Shown in pieces: positions 1-11,215 of a DNA stretch of 64,000 nucleotides. Numbering within the stretch: the first letter of the stretch is position 1; every line of letters starts with the position of its first letter. The notes under the pieces were generated by a model that saw only the letters and a list, made by a program, of their open reading frames with translations, had not been told where the DNA came from and did not search any database. The translations under genes were made by a program, and so were the position numbers. Source of the stretch: Saururus chinensis (Eukaryota; Streptophyta; Magnoliopsida; Piperales; Saururaceae); assembly GCA_035235625.1 (NCBI GenBank), contig CP141149.1, positions 3,133,001-3,197,000 on the forward strand. The letters are read 5' to 3'.

Positions 1-612
1 AAAGAGGGTTTACACCTTTGCTTATTGATTTCCATAGGAGTACTCACTTGAGCTTTGACTTGAAGATCTATAGTGAATTGAAGAAGATAATCCATAACTA
101 AACGAGCTTATACATAGAGTATTCAAAGCAGAGTTGCAGCATGTCTTCAATAGAAGATTGAAGATTTACACAAGCCCAAAGTCAAGACAACAAAAGGTGC
201 TTGTTGAAGACTAGAAGGATACATAGACAAGGTAAGGAGGAGAAAGTTTCAAGTGCTGGAGGATAAGATTTGAATGCCAACAACAATGATCTAAACAAGA
301 GAAGTTTGTGTTAGAGTCTAAATAAGGTTGGTGGTTTGCTTGTGTCAATGTGAAGTCTTAGTTCTAGTGCATTGATTTGGTTCCTTTGCAACTATCATGG
401 TTTTTTACTCTAATTGAGGCTTTCTACATAAATTGCTAGGTTCATATGTTGATTGATATATCATGAGTGATATTGGAGAGGCTAGAACTCTTAATTCTTG
501 TCGAACTACTAGTTTTAGGAGTAATATAGTTATCCACTATCTCGATTAAATGGATATTTAACTCACAATTGGTTGTTGAGGAATGATTATAGAAAAATTA
601 AAATTTTCTACA
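1..612 (+). repeat. 5' LTR of F1, partial (window starts inside it)
   Basis: Positions 1-550 align by eye with 4012-4640: both begin aaagagggtttacaccttt and share long blocks such as tgaattgaagaaga. The end is placed at CA (611-612) because the next bases resemble a tRNA-Met primer binding site. The upstream part lies outside the window. Confidence 0.7.
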
Positions 613-626
613 TGATATCAATCAGA
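613..626 (+). other. Primer-binding-site-like sequence of F1
   Basis: tgatatcaatcaga resembles the plant initiator-Met primer binding site TGGTATCAGAGC with a few changes, and it lies directly after the CA end of the LTR. It is degraded. Confidence 0.45.
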
Positions 627-822
627 TTTTCCATTATATTCCTTAAGAACCTTGCTGAAAATTCCATAGTTTGATTTCTTGTGCTATGGTTGGAATTGTG
701 AATTATGCTTAAGTTGACTTGGTTTCCTCGATTAACACTTGTCAATTATGGTTTTCTCATAATTTTCCTTGTCTTAAATGCTTAATTTGTGGTGCTTTGG
801 TTAATTTTTGTTAATTCAATTT

Positions 823-1860
823 AATGGCTAGTTTGAACAATTCAATGAATGAACATAGGGACTTGGAAAATACAACAAATATACCTCCTTTGTTTAATGG
901 AAAAAAATTCTCATATTGGAAGAATAGGATGAAAGCATTTATATAAGCACTTGATGGGAATGCCTAGAAAAGTGGTTGTTAAATGCTAGAATCCTCCAAA
1001 GATGAAAGATAAGGATAGAAACTCAATTCTAAAAAATGAAATCAAATGAGATGAGAATGAGACTAGACTATAATCAAAACAATAAAGCCCTTAGTGCATA
1101 ATTTAATTGTTGTATAAAAATCACAATATGGGTGAAATTGGTGAAATGTAATGCGAATACTAAGGCTATGATGGTGTCTAGGCATCAAATGGGGACTCTA
1201 GCATTTGAAAACATAATAATGAGTGAATAAGAGACAATTTTTGAATATTATGATAGAATTTCAGAGATAGTCGACATGTGTGATCAACTAGGAGAGCCTA
1301 TTCCTAAATACCTTGTTGTGAGAAATCTTTTAAGGTCCTTATCCTCAAAATTTAAAATTAAGGTGGCTGATATTAGTAAATCTAAGAAAATTGACACCTT
1401 AGATATAGGGGAGATGGTTGGGAACCTTAAGATCTTTTGAGATGTAAGAAGAATCATATGAGAACAAAAAGAAGATGATTGAAAATTCCAAGTGAAAACA
1501 TAATGCCCTAAAAGCATCTAGAATAACTTTGAGTTAAAACAAAGTTTTAAATAACTTAGATGAATCTAAAGAATCTTATTAGCTAAAAACTTCATAAAAT
1601 TATTAAAAATTCTAGGAAGAAACAGAGGGAAAAGGGAGATGAGAGGCTAACTAAACAAGAAAAGAAGAATTTGAAATGCTTTGAATGTGTTGAGCTAGGT
1701 CATTTTGTAGTCAATTATCCTAACTTTAATTATGACAATTTTTCTAGTGAGAAGCCTAAGAAGCAAAAGGGGTTCGATTATAAGAAAAAGGAAAAGGTGC
1801 TTCAAGTAAATTACTCTGATTAGAGCTCTTCTAAAGAAAAATAATTGTGCGCCTATAATT
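823..1860 (+). pseudogene. Ty1/copia gag (UBN2-type) with degraded CCHC knuckle
   Basis: The start ATG at 823 opens a frame reading MASLNNSMNE, then PPLFNGKKFSYWKNRMKAF, the usual N-terminus of SIRE-like copia gag. Further on, in shifted frames, are FEYYDRISEIVDMCDQLGE, VVRNLLRSL and the stretch TLDIGEMVGNL, all conserved in the gag-polypeptide (UBN2) family. Near 1675-1725 LKCFECVELGHFVVNYP is a zinc knuckle whose last cysteine is now tyrosine. There are numerous stops and frameshifts, so no functional capsid protein is expected. Gag would package the element RNA in cytoplasmic particles. Confidence 0.75.
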
Positions 1861-2194
1861 TAATGGTTCATGAGTATTTTTATTACTTACTGCTTAAAAT
1901 TTTTGTCAATTTATGTCAAAAAGGGGGAGAAGTGATTAATGAAAATCAAAGTGCATATCTTTATAATTGATTAGATAGTGCTATGCAAATCAATTTGATT
2001 TAATGTGTACAGGATAAATGTAAGTTTATACATGGTTTTCGAGCTCAATTCTAAATTAATGAGTATAAGTTAATTTAGTCTATGTTAAGTCTGTAGTGTC
2101 AAGTAATTTTGTACAATTTAAAAATCAATGCATTATGTTAGGAGTTGTAATTTTATTTTAATATTTAAATTTGTAGTGTTTTCACAAGAAATAG

Positions 2195-2208
2195 CCAAAG
2201 GGGGAGAT
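2195..2208 (+). other. Polypurine tract of F1
   Basis: caaagggggagat lies immediately before the 3' LTR. The same motif, preceded by the same atagcca, occurs before the related LTR at 15982. It would prime plus-strand DNA synthesis. Confidence 0.65.
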
Positions 2209-3110
2209 TATATGAACATATGAGCCATATGTCTACTTTATTGACTAAATTTCTTTGTCAAAATTATGTCAAGAAGTCATGTATACGTAATGAGTTATAA
2301 TCTGATTGAAGTTGTTGTGGTCGAGTCAGATTTAGAATTGATAGACTTAATGTGTTCTGATTGTTTAACGTGGAAGACTGAAGAATTTAAAGGGGTTTGA
2401 AGCTTATTTAGATCACATTGTCATACAAAAATCAATTGAAAAAGTTTCAAAAGTGATTTTGGAAGTTTAAGAACAAATTGCTGTAAAAAGGACAAAAAGG
2501 TAAAAATACAAGTAGAATGATCAATCGCTGCAAACAATGAAGGAGAAAATGATTGATCAATCACTAATTCATCCCATTGCAAAATGAGCATGAGAGTTCT
2601 AGATCAATTGTTCTCGTAATTGATCGATCACTTAAAGTAACTTGTACATTAAAAAAAGTGACCGATCGATTGTTCTTTAGAATGATGGATTATTTCAAGG
2701 ACTAGTTACCCAAATTAAGACCTTCCGATTTCAATTTCATTCCATATTCAAACTAATTTAATGAGCTATATAAGATGAAATCACAAAATTTTGGTTTGCT
2801 TGTGTCAATGTAAAGTTTTGGTTTCTAGTGGATTGATTTGGTTTCTTTAGAACTACTGTGGTTTTTTACCCTAGTTGGGATTTTCAATGTAATTTGTTGT
2901 GTTGATGTGTAGATTGGGGAGAACATTAGATTTTAATCTTTTTCACTGTATAAAAAATTCTGCAAAAGTGGATAGAATTCTCATTTTTTACTTGTCAAAA
3001 TACTAGTTTTATGAGCAATCTAGTGATCCTCTAGGTTGATTAGACGGATATGAAACTCTCCTAATAGATATTCTAGAGCCTTCTTCTGCCATGCAAGGCT
3101 AGGTTTTACT
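2209..3110 (+). repeat. 3' LTR of F1, internally deleted
   Basis: It starts TATATGAACATATG, corresponding to TGTAAGAACATAAG at 15982 with TG changed to TA. It aligns with the LTR at 3416, but about 380 bp is missing at aaatcacaaaat (about 2790), where the sequence jumps to ttggtttgcttgtgtc. The right edge is approximate. Confidence 0.6.
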
Positions 3111-3415
3111 TTTAGTTAGACGTTGATGAAACTATGGATAAATTTCCTTTCTTTTTCTTTTTAATTTTGATCTCACTAGTGAATGATGATAATTATATAA
3201 TAAGGGTTTACTTTTAAATGGAAGTGTTTTCATGCTTATTCAATTATGTGTTGATTTATTATCTTGTAGATGATAGCTTCATATGGTCTTGAGATTTACA
3301 TATGAGATTTTGATGAGATGGTCATGCAAAAGTTTTAATATTTATATAATTAATGAATTAGATGAGTTATACAAAGATTAGATAAGTCATGCTTATTGTT
3401 TTATTTAGTGAAGAT
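3111..3415. other. Spacer between two copia LTRs
   Basis: AT-rich, without a coding signal. It ends with agtgaagat just before the next LTR, where a polypurine tract would lie, so it may be a remnant of internal sequence of a second element sharing an LTR. Confidence 0.35.
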
Positions 3416-4690
3416 TGTAAGGACACATATGTGTAGTTTATTAGTTGAATTCTTTGTAAAAATTTTGTTAGGAAACCATTTTATGTAATGAGTCTTAGAA
3501 TTGACAAACTTTAAAAATAGGAGTAGACGTGTTCTTATCAATCGAGGTGGAAGACTGAAGAATATGAAGGGTTCTAAAGCTTATTTAGATCACATTGGCA
3601 TACAAAAATTACCTGGAAGAATTTTAGAAGTTATTTCAGAGGTTTCAAAAGAATTTAGGGTAAAAAGGGCAATAAGTTTAAAATATTGCAGAACAATAGA
3701 TCGTTCCATACAATGAAGATAAGAATGACCGATCACTTATTGGTTCAGCCTTGTGTAAATTGAAGCCGAGAGTTATTAATCAACCGCTCTCATAATCGAT
3801 TGATTGCTTGAGGTATCGTGCATAATAAAAAGAATGACTGATCAATCACTATATGGAATGATAGATCATTTCAAGGACAATTTACCAAAATTAAGACATC
3901 TTGATTTCGCTTTCATTCCTTATTTAAGTACAAGTCCGAGACCTACTTCATGAGCTATTAAGGGTTATAAAATCACAAAATTCAAGAGATTAAAACCTAG
4001 CAGAGAAAAGAGAAAGAGGGTTTACACCTTTGCTAATTGTTTTCCAAAGAATAACTCACATGAGCTTTGTATTGAAGATCAATGGTGAATTGAAGAAGAC
4101 AATCCACAACTAAAGGAGATTATCCATAGAGTAATGAAGGAGGAGTTGCATCATGCCTTCAATAGGAGATTGAAGATTTCTACAAGGCCAAATTCTAGAG
4201 AACAAAATGTGCTTGCTGAAGATGAGAATGAGACAGAGACAAGGCAAGGAGGAGAAAGTTTCAAGTGTTTGTAGAAGACTTAAAGGCCAGTAACAACAAT
4301 TAAACAAGAAGAGCTTGTGTTAGAGTCGAAACTGGGTGTTTTGCTTGTGTCCTTGTAAAGTCTAGGTTTCTAGTGCATTGATTTGGTTCTTTTGGAACTG
4401 CCATAGTTTTTTTACCCTAGTTGGGGTTTTTTACATAAATTGCAATGGTCATTTGTGGATTGATTGATTGATATTTTGAGAGTGAGATTCGAGTGATCAT
4501 TAGGTTTTATCGTTTCTGCTTAGTAAACATATTCTACACAATGAGGTTAAAACTCTTAGTTCTTACTTATCAATGTACTATTTTTAAGAGCAATGTAGTG
4601 ATCATCTAGGACAATGAGACAAATATTAAACTCGTAGATGATTCATGCTATTGTCGAAGATAGTTCATGACATGGATATAATTGATGATT
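3416..4690 (+). repeat. Additional SIRE-like LTR (solo or tandem)
   Basis: It starts TGTAAGGACACATATG and aligns over its length with the LTRs at 1-612 and 2209-3110, including the block that is deleted in the latter. It contains several copies of short motifs of the type gaccgatcgat/tgatcgatca, also seen at 16240-16400. The right edge near 4640-4690 is uncertain. Three LTRs in 4.7 kb suggest unequal recombination or two adjacent insertions. Confidence 0.6.
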
Positions 4691-5239
4691 CTTTCTAAAG
4701 TAATTCTTACTTGTGGCTGAGAATACTTGATCCTATTCATACAAGATCTAGATTACAGGTTAAGGATTTTTTACTATTCTATAGTGGATTGATTTCTTAA
4801 GTAATTGCCATTATAATGCTATCTTTCATTTAGTTTAATAAATTATTTCTTTAATTGATTGTAGTTTATGTTATTTGATTTTCAATCAACAACTTCTCTC
4901 TCAGATTTAGTAATTGATTCATCCACCCCTGAGCTTCAACAACTCTTAAATACTTATCTTAGCATAATTATCTCTTGCACTTGTAAATGATTTAATTATA
5001 AAGAAACAAGTTTGAATAGTTCTAGCTAGTTTTAGTTTTAATTTACTTTACTTTCTTGGTTAATTATTAGTTACTTACTCTCTTTCATTTTTATATTCTA
5101 GGTTGAGTAGAAGACCGTGCACTCTACTCTTGTGACCGAAAGGCAACACCAGTATGCATAGTTCTTCCCTTTTGTTTGCGAGAACTTTTCCTATCTTTAG
5201 TTTTTTTTGCTTAGATAGTTTCTTAGTTCTAGCATTTTA
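4691..5239. other. Non-coding leader upstream of Athila-type gag
   Basis: AT-rich. The last part (about 5095-5160), with a run reading gtagaagaccgtgcact, looks like the untranslated leader that precedes gag in plant gypsy elements. I find no convincing LTR or primer binding site here. Confidence 0.35.
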
Positions 5240-5254
5240 AATTGTGCAGTCTAC

Positions 5255-6853
5255 TTGTGGTGTATGTGTGGTCGTTGCTCCTTGCTCCTGCTATTAGCAC
5301 CACTTGACCCTGATGCCAAGACTACACCTAGGAGAGCTAGGTTGTCCTCGACCTTCTTCTCTACCCACTCTTCCACCACTTTTACCATGCCTAACACTAC
5401 TTCTCCCATCCCTTCTATCATCACCATTGTTGAATATCAATTAGTGGATGCACCTCTCAAAGCCCTAAGGGAGTATTGCACTCCTAATGAGTAGACATCT
5501 CCTTCCTGCATTTAGTTACCCGTTGTCGCCACTCAAAACTACAAAATTAAGCCCAATGTCATTCAGATGCTCCCATCTTTTTATAGGTTTAACAGTGAAA
5601 ACGTATATAGGAACCTAGATGACTTCTTGGGATTTTGCACGACCTTCAAGCTCTCTAACTTGACTGATGATGTTGTCAGACTTTGTCTTTGACCTTTTTA
5701 TTGAAAGATAAGGCCAAAGAATGGCTTCACTTATTAGAACCGGCAACATGGGCATAAATGCAACAACAGTTCCTCGAAAATACCTCTCCATAGGCAAGGC
5801 ATCCAAATGAGAAAGACTATAACCACTTTTTCCTAACTTCCCACAAATAGATCCATGAGAGTTAGGATAGACTTAAGGACCTTATTAGGAGGTGTTCCCA
5901 TCATGCTATCCCTAAGCAACAATTAATGCAATGCTACTATGGGAGTCTTACCAAACAAAATTGTCACCTAGTCGATGTGAGTTATGGGGTACTTCTTTCT
6001 TGAAAAATGAAAATGAAGCTTGGAAACTCTGAAGATTTGAATGAAAATTCTCTACAACATGTTGCATTGAATAGAAATGAGATTGGACCATCCACCATGA
6101 GCAATGCCCCCTCAGTGGTGGCTTGTACCTCTCATCCAAAGTTGATACTTTGAGTCTGAAATTAGAACTCTTTATGACTTCTACCTATTAACTCACCCCC
6201 TCACTCATGACACAAGTGTCATATGTCTCAGTCTTGCTCATACTGTCATGGAGTGCCCCTATGCCACTCATTACCCGGAGCTGGTCCAAGACAATGTCAA
6301 TGCCACCCAGGCCTTCCCTATGGCTAGGAATAATCCTTTCTCCAGCACATACAACATGTGGTGGAGGAATCACCCTCATTTAAACCTGGTGGACATCAAA
6401 CCAAGGGGCCAGGGGTGATCTACCCCTTAGGCCACCCTTTCAAGTGCATCTAGTTTTGGACCTTCTACCCCAGGTGCCACTAGCCTTTGCTTATCAACCC
6501 CAAGTGCAACCCCCATATGCCAAACCTAATTGGGATTAAAGCTTTAAAGAGAATGTCTTAACTACAATTATAAAAGCTACAATCTCATTCCCAAATCCTT
6601 CAGTCTCATACCCAGTCTATCGCAAAGCTAGAAGCCCAAATCAGTCAACTAGCCAATGCTATTTATAAGAGAGAGATTGGAATATTGCAGAGTCGACAGC
6701 TACACAACCCTTAAGGTCAATTTCAGGCAGAGGGAGCTCCTCCATCTAATAAATTTCAGTCTATAATGACCCTTAGGAGAATTAGGCTTGTCGACAATAA
6801 GGTTGGGGGTATACCGGTGAGAGATGATAGGAGTGAGGAGTTGAAGAGGGTAG
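5255..6853 (+). pseudogene. Athila-type gag polyprotein N-terminal part
   Basis: Recognisable pieces in order: ALREYCTPNE near 5460, YRNLDDFLGFCTTFKLSNL near 5610, PFLLKDKAKEWLHLL near 5690 (core of the Retrotrans_gag domain), DRLKDLIRRCSHHAIPKQQ near 5870, and a decayed cysteine-histidine knuckle near 6215-6260. The last part before the insertion resembles the low-complexity linker between gag and protease. Several stops and frameshifts interrupt it. After the solo LTR is set aside, the frame at the left junction leads into the protease-side sequence at 10218. Confidence 0.75.
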
Positions 6854-9800
6854 TGTCATGCCCCGGCACTCCCCAACCCGAGCTGATCCCGGTCCAAGGG
6901 CCGAACCAATGCACAGGGGTGACAAATTGAAACGATTGAGGAAAATAGCGAAAGACTTGTGTCCCAACTATGGGCAATCTAATTTACGGAGTTTACGCCC
7001 TACTTTGAGTAAGAGTAAATAGGTAGAACCAAAAGAGTTAAACTCTAATTAAACCATAGTCTCAAACCTACAAACTAATAATTCATAGCCACACACTTGG
7101 CTCCAAAAATCAAGTCTCAAAGAACTAAAACATAGTATCTCACAATCTAAGACAAGGATTAACCATGAGGTTCTAACATCAAAATAAGATAAACAAAGAG
7201 ACATACAAAACTAGGAGCCTCCACAACTACTCCCAAGCTCTCTCCGACCTTTCCTCATATAGAGGATCCTGTCCGTCTGCGTGTCATGCCACACAGCCCC
7301 AAAACAAAACAAGAAAGTGGGGTGAGCATAAAAACTCAATAATGGTTTTGAATATAACTATAATCACTAGAAACACAATGGCATGACAATGAAGCAAATC
7401 AAATCTAAGATAAACATGCTATACCACTTTTTGATCTTACATTCACATCACATAAACCTGCATAATAGTGTCTCATTCACACCAATTCTGATCATGCATT
7501 CATATCACATAAACGCATAATAGTGTGTTAAACACACCATTTCTGATCATGCATTCATATCACATAAACCTGCATAATAGTGTTTCAAACACACCATTTT
7601 TTATTATGCATTCATATCACATAAACTTGCATAATTGTGTCTCAAACACACCATTTCTGATCATGCATTCATATCACATCAAATTTATTCACCCTGCATG
7701 ACAAACGTGTCAAACACATGATACACTCATGCATAGCATTCATAATAGACATGCATCAATACAAATGGTGAATGCCTCCATCAAGAAGTAAACACAAGCA
7801 TTGCCACATAGGCAGGACACGGTCAAGGCCACAAAGGAAAGACAGTCAAATTTCTACATAGGAAATGTAAAAGAGTCGGGGTTGTCAATCCCTAAAGTTG
7901 CTCCCCTGGACAATCCTGGCCAAGGATGTCTCATTCTCACACAGAGAATCTAGAGCAGGAGTGTTCACCCAGGGACACTCCTACGGAGGGGAGAGCCCGA
8001 ATTCCCACATAGGGAACCCTAGAACACATGGTAGCGGGTGCACACGGGATACCACACTGGATTCTCAGGGTCCAGATGACACTCATAGTAATAATATCAA
8101 ATCCGCAAGACAAGTACACAACTCGTCCCCACATAATTCCATTTCTCTAGACTCAACCCGGGGAGTATACACATTTTGCACAGGAACTTAAATTGAAAAC
8201 ATGTCCTTTCGGACCAACCAAGTTTCGATTAATTTACCGAGCGATTAATCCGGCACACAATCTCAAGCATTGCATGCAATCGGTTAATTCCGGTTAAACA
8301 TTGGTAAAACTTCATCCATGAATAATGATCCATGATGCATGCTAACATGATACATCCATGAGCAAGACCTACGTGAGTTCCAACACATGGAACATGGTCC
8401 TAATCAATCTCCTCATGCATCATAATCACCTCATAATTAACTACAATGTCATAGTAAATTCTCCATACGTGTGTGATTGTGCATATCTAAGCATACAATC
8501 AATGCTTTGATATAAACTCATAAGGCAACCTATGCATGCTTAACCCATTCAAAATAATGAATTCTAACTAAAATTACAAGCAAGATCCACCACAAAACTT
8601 AAATCTATCCATGTGAAATTGAACATTCTCATCCACAACCATGATTTTTCTACACATTAAACTATGACATGAGCACATCCATGACCTATAAATCGTACTC
8701 ATTATAGGAGAACTCATCCCACCATTTTTTTTCTCATAACATCCCTGCTAGAAATATATTCCAATCACAAGAATTGCCAACATGCACAAGTTCAAGGTAC
8801 TTCAATATCAACATGCATAACTATCAACCAATATCATGCCACAAGACTATACTTAAACACATTCCATAAATTTTTCATCATCAATTTTACACCTCCAGTA
8901 GCCTAATATCATCATACAATACATCTCATAAACATTAGAATCATCAAATAAAGTAAAACATTGAAATGTGCATAAGTTTCAAAAATAGCAAAAACTACCA
9001 TGTAGTTGTTTGAACACCCTACAGGGCCGTTCGATCGGCTATACTAGAAATCAGTTAAAAATGTAGTGTTTCCATTCTAATGCCTTGGCAGGCCGTTCTA
9101 TTGCCAACATAACAGTTTTGACCTTCTTCTTTATTTCGAATTTTAAAACTGAAACACCATGAAAACACCTTCAAATCTTCATCCATGGTACTAAACATTA
9201 TCAAAAACTCATGAAACCTTCCAGAACACTAATCTATACCATTCTAAAACAAAGCCCTAAGAAATTAGATCAAGAATTTAACATTTACTAATCCCACCAT
9301 TAAAACACTAAATCAAACAAATCCATTCCAAATAAACAATAAGAATCGAGATTTTACCATAAGAACACTGAGATTTGAAGACCCATTGCCTTGTCACTTG
9401 TTTAGATTCGGATTTGACCTTCACCCTTCTTGGAAACCTTCTAAAAACATAGTGTCTAAGTTAAACTCCATTAAAAATCGATTTAACATTGAAAACTTTG
9501 AAGAAATCTTAGATCTAGGGTTTGTTAAGCATAAAAAATGAATTTTGATAAGTAGTGTTTGAAGTAAGGGAGTAAATTAGTGACTTTGATACTTGAAATC
9601 AAATCAAATCAAAGGGGAAATGTTGGATTAAGAAAGGATTAGGAGAAAATATAGGGTTTAAGCTTAATTAAGGAATAACATACCTTAATCTCCTCTAATC
9701 TGGGCCTAATTAGGGAACTAGGCCCTAATCACCTCCTCTCAGCCTATTCCCAAAATAGAAATGGCTCAGCCCTTTTTTCTTTTATAGTAGGGTTTTGCGG

Positions 9801-10212
9801 TGCACTTAATGAACTAATGGGGTGTAAGTAGAATTTTGGGCTAAAACTAGGTATGTTACAAATTTGAGCACTAATTAAATATGAGAAAATTCTGAAAATT
9901 TTTGTATAAGCTTAAGTTGATGTCTAGGGAATTTTGGTCCAAAAATCTTAATTTCGTCAGTGCGGCCTATAGGGGGGTACTGCCAAACCCTAATTTTTGG
10001 AAAATTAGTGAAAAATTAGAAAAATCCCGAAAATTCAGAAATGACTAAAAATCACTTAAAACTCATTAATGTAGAGTTAGTTTTGCTTAAAACCTTTAGA
10101 AATCCTATTTATCTTAGAAAACCACAGAATTTAGATTAGAAAATGTATAAACCACACATTATCTGATAAATAATATTAAAATAAAACTGGTTCAAAAATG
10201 AGAGTCCTTATA
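6854..10212 (-). mobile_element. Solo LTR, about 3.36 kb, inserted in element A
   Basis: Perfect 5-bp target duplications GGTAG flank it (6849-6853 and 10213-10217). Read on the plus strand it begins TGTCATGCCCC and ends CCTTATA, so in its own orientation it starts TATAAGGACTC (TG changed to TA) and ends GGGGCATGACA. That terminal form is common in long LTRs of plant Tekay/Del-type chromoviruses. No primer binding site, polypurine tract or coding region is visible inside, as expected after LTR-LTR recombination. A 57-bp tandem repeat lies in its first third. The family name is inference. Confidence 0.75.
7433..7680. repeat. 57-bp tandem repeat, about 4.4 units, inside the solo LTR
   Basis: Units start at 7433, 7490, 7545, 7602 and 7659 (lengths 57, 55, 57, 57 and a partial). 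Each has gatcatgcattcatatcac, then a segment reading cataaacctgcataatagtg, then caaacacaccat. Units differ by a few bases. There are no spacers, so this is a simple tandem array. Confidence 0.85.
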
Positions 10213-10217
10213 GGTAG

Positions 10218-11145
10218 CCTCACTTAGTCTCAAGTGGAAGTGAGTGTACTGCATGAGAATGAGTTTGTTTCCTAGTCCACCTATGAAGGATCCTATATCC
10301 CTAAGGGTCCATTTTCCCAATTCTTAGACATGGCACCACCATTTGGAAAGTGCTCCACTAGGATGGACAAAATTTTAGAAACCTTCAAACAAGTTAAAAT
10401 TCAGCTTACCCTGCTCGAGGCTATAGAGCAATTTCCCACATATGGTAAATTCCTTACCCAAAAGAGCAAATCAAGAACACACTTGCCTAAAAACTTTTTT
10501 CTCACAGAACAAGTCAACTTTTTATATAAATAGGACACACCGCCCAACTTCATGAACCCTAGTATTCCTACAATTTCTTGTGTCATAGGTGATCACACCA
10601 TTAACAAGGTACTCCTTAACCGTGGTGTGAGTATTAACCTTGTCCCTTACTTAGTATATGAGAAACTAGGGTTAGGTGACTGGCAACCTACATCGGTTGC
10701 CTTGTAGCTAGCCGACCATTTTGTGCGTAAACCTCGAGGACTCATTGAGGATGTCTTAGTGATGGTTGAGCGGTTCTTTTATACTATTGATTTTCTTGTC
10801 TTAGATATGGAACCCATTGCCAACTCCACACATCATATCCCTATCATTCTAGGTTGTCCCTTTCTTGCCATAGAAATTACATGCATCAATTGTAGGATGG
10901 CAGTAATCGACAAGTCCTTTGGGAGCATGAAAGTGAAAACAAATGTTTTTTATGCGTTGAACCATTTACCTACGACTCGTGATGCTTATTATTTTATGGT
11001 AGACAATTTTAGGTTAGATGCTTTTGATAGAGGTTCATCATTTGTAGTGGTAGCCCATAATCAAGTTGTATCTTCTTGTTTTCCTGAGTCATCCTCTTGG
11101 AGACTTAAGAGAAGAGCCTATGACAATCTCTACCACCCGCCCTAA
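10218..11145 (+). pseudogene. Athila-type gag-pro linker and aspartic protease
   Basis: The 67-residue frame from 10330 has KILETFKQVKIQLTLLEAIE and FFLTEQVNFLYK, the conserved stretch before protease. Around 10560-10700 come PTISCVIGDHTINK and a copy of the D-x-GAS catalytic motif. The catalytic aspartate appears replaced: the sequence reads LLNRGVSINLVPY where LLDLGASVNLLPY is normal. The 140-residue frame from 10723 has KPRGLIEDVLVMVERFFYTI, DFLVLDMEP and HHIPIILGCPFLA. There are stops at 10531 and near 10707. The protease would mature the polyprotein, but here it is inactive. Confidence 0.8.
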
Positions 11146-11162
11146 AATATTTCAAAGTGTTG

Positions 11163-11215
11163 CCATTGTCTAGCTAAAGACAATAAACTTAGCGCTTCAT
11201 GGGAGAGGACCCATG
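11163..11215 (+). other. Conserved post-coding tract of element A
   Basis: The stretch ctagctaaagacaataaac followed by ttagcgcttcatgggag and then acccatgtttt matches in order the minus-strand tract of element D at 22293-22335. In both it lies just after protease. From family knowledge this is a recurrent non-coding tract in Athila-like elements; its role is not known to me. Confidence 0.55.

Larger units (their letters stand above)
1..3110 (+). mobile_element. SIRE-like Ty1/copia element F1, gag-only, degraded
   Basis: The order is LTR (cut by the window start), primer-binding-site-like sequence, decayed gag, polypurine tract and 3' LTR. The internal part is only about 1.6 kb. Gag is followed almost at once by the AT-rich stretch with a purine run (about 1917-1931) that usually lies downstream of pol in SIRE-like elements. 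No protease, integrase, reverse transcriptase or RNase H remains, so pol was deleted or the copy belongs to a gag-only non-autonomous family. Gag has many stops. Family assignment rests on the gag residues and on LTR similarity to the copy at 15982. Confidence 0.7.

Noticed and set aside
3501-3716. 71-codon plus frame
   Set aside because: It lies in a SIRE-like LTR and is not conserved in the other LTR copies.
7433-7680. Regularly spaced repeats considered as a CRISPR array
   Set aside because: There are no unique spacers, the unit is 57 bp with internal divergence, and the context is a plant LTR.
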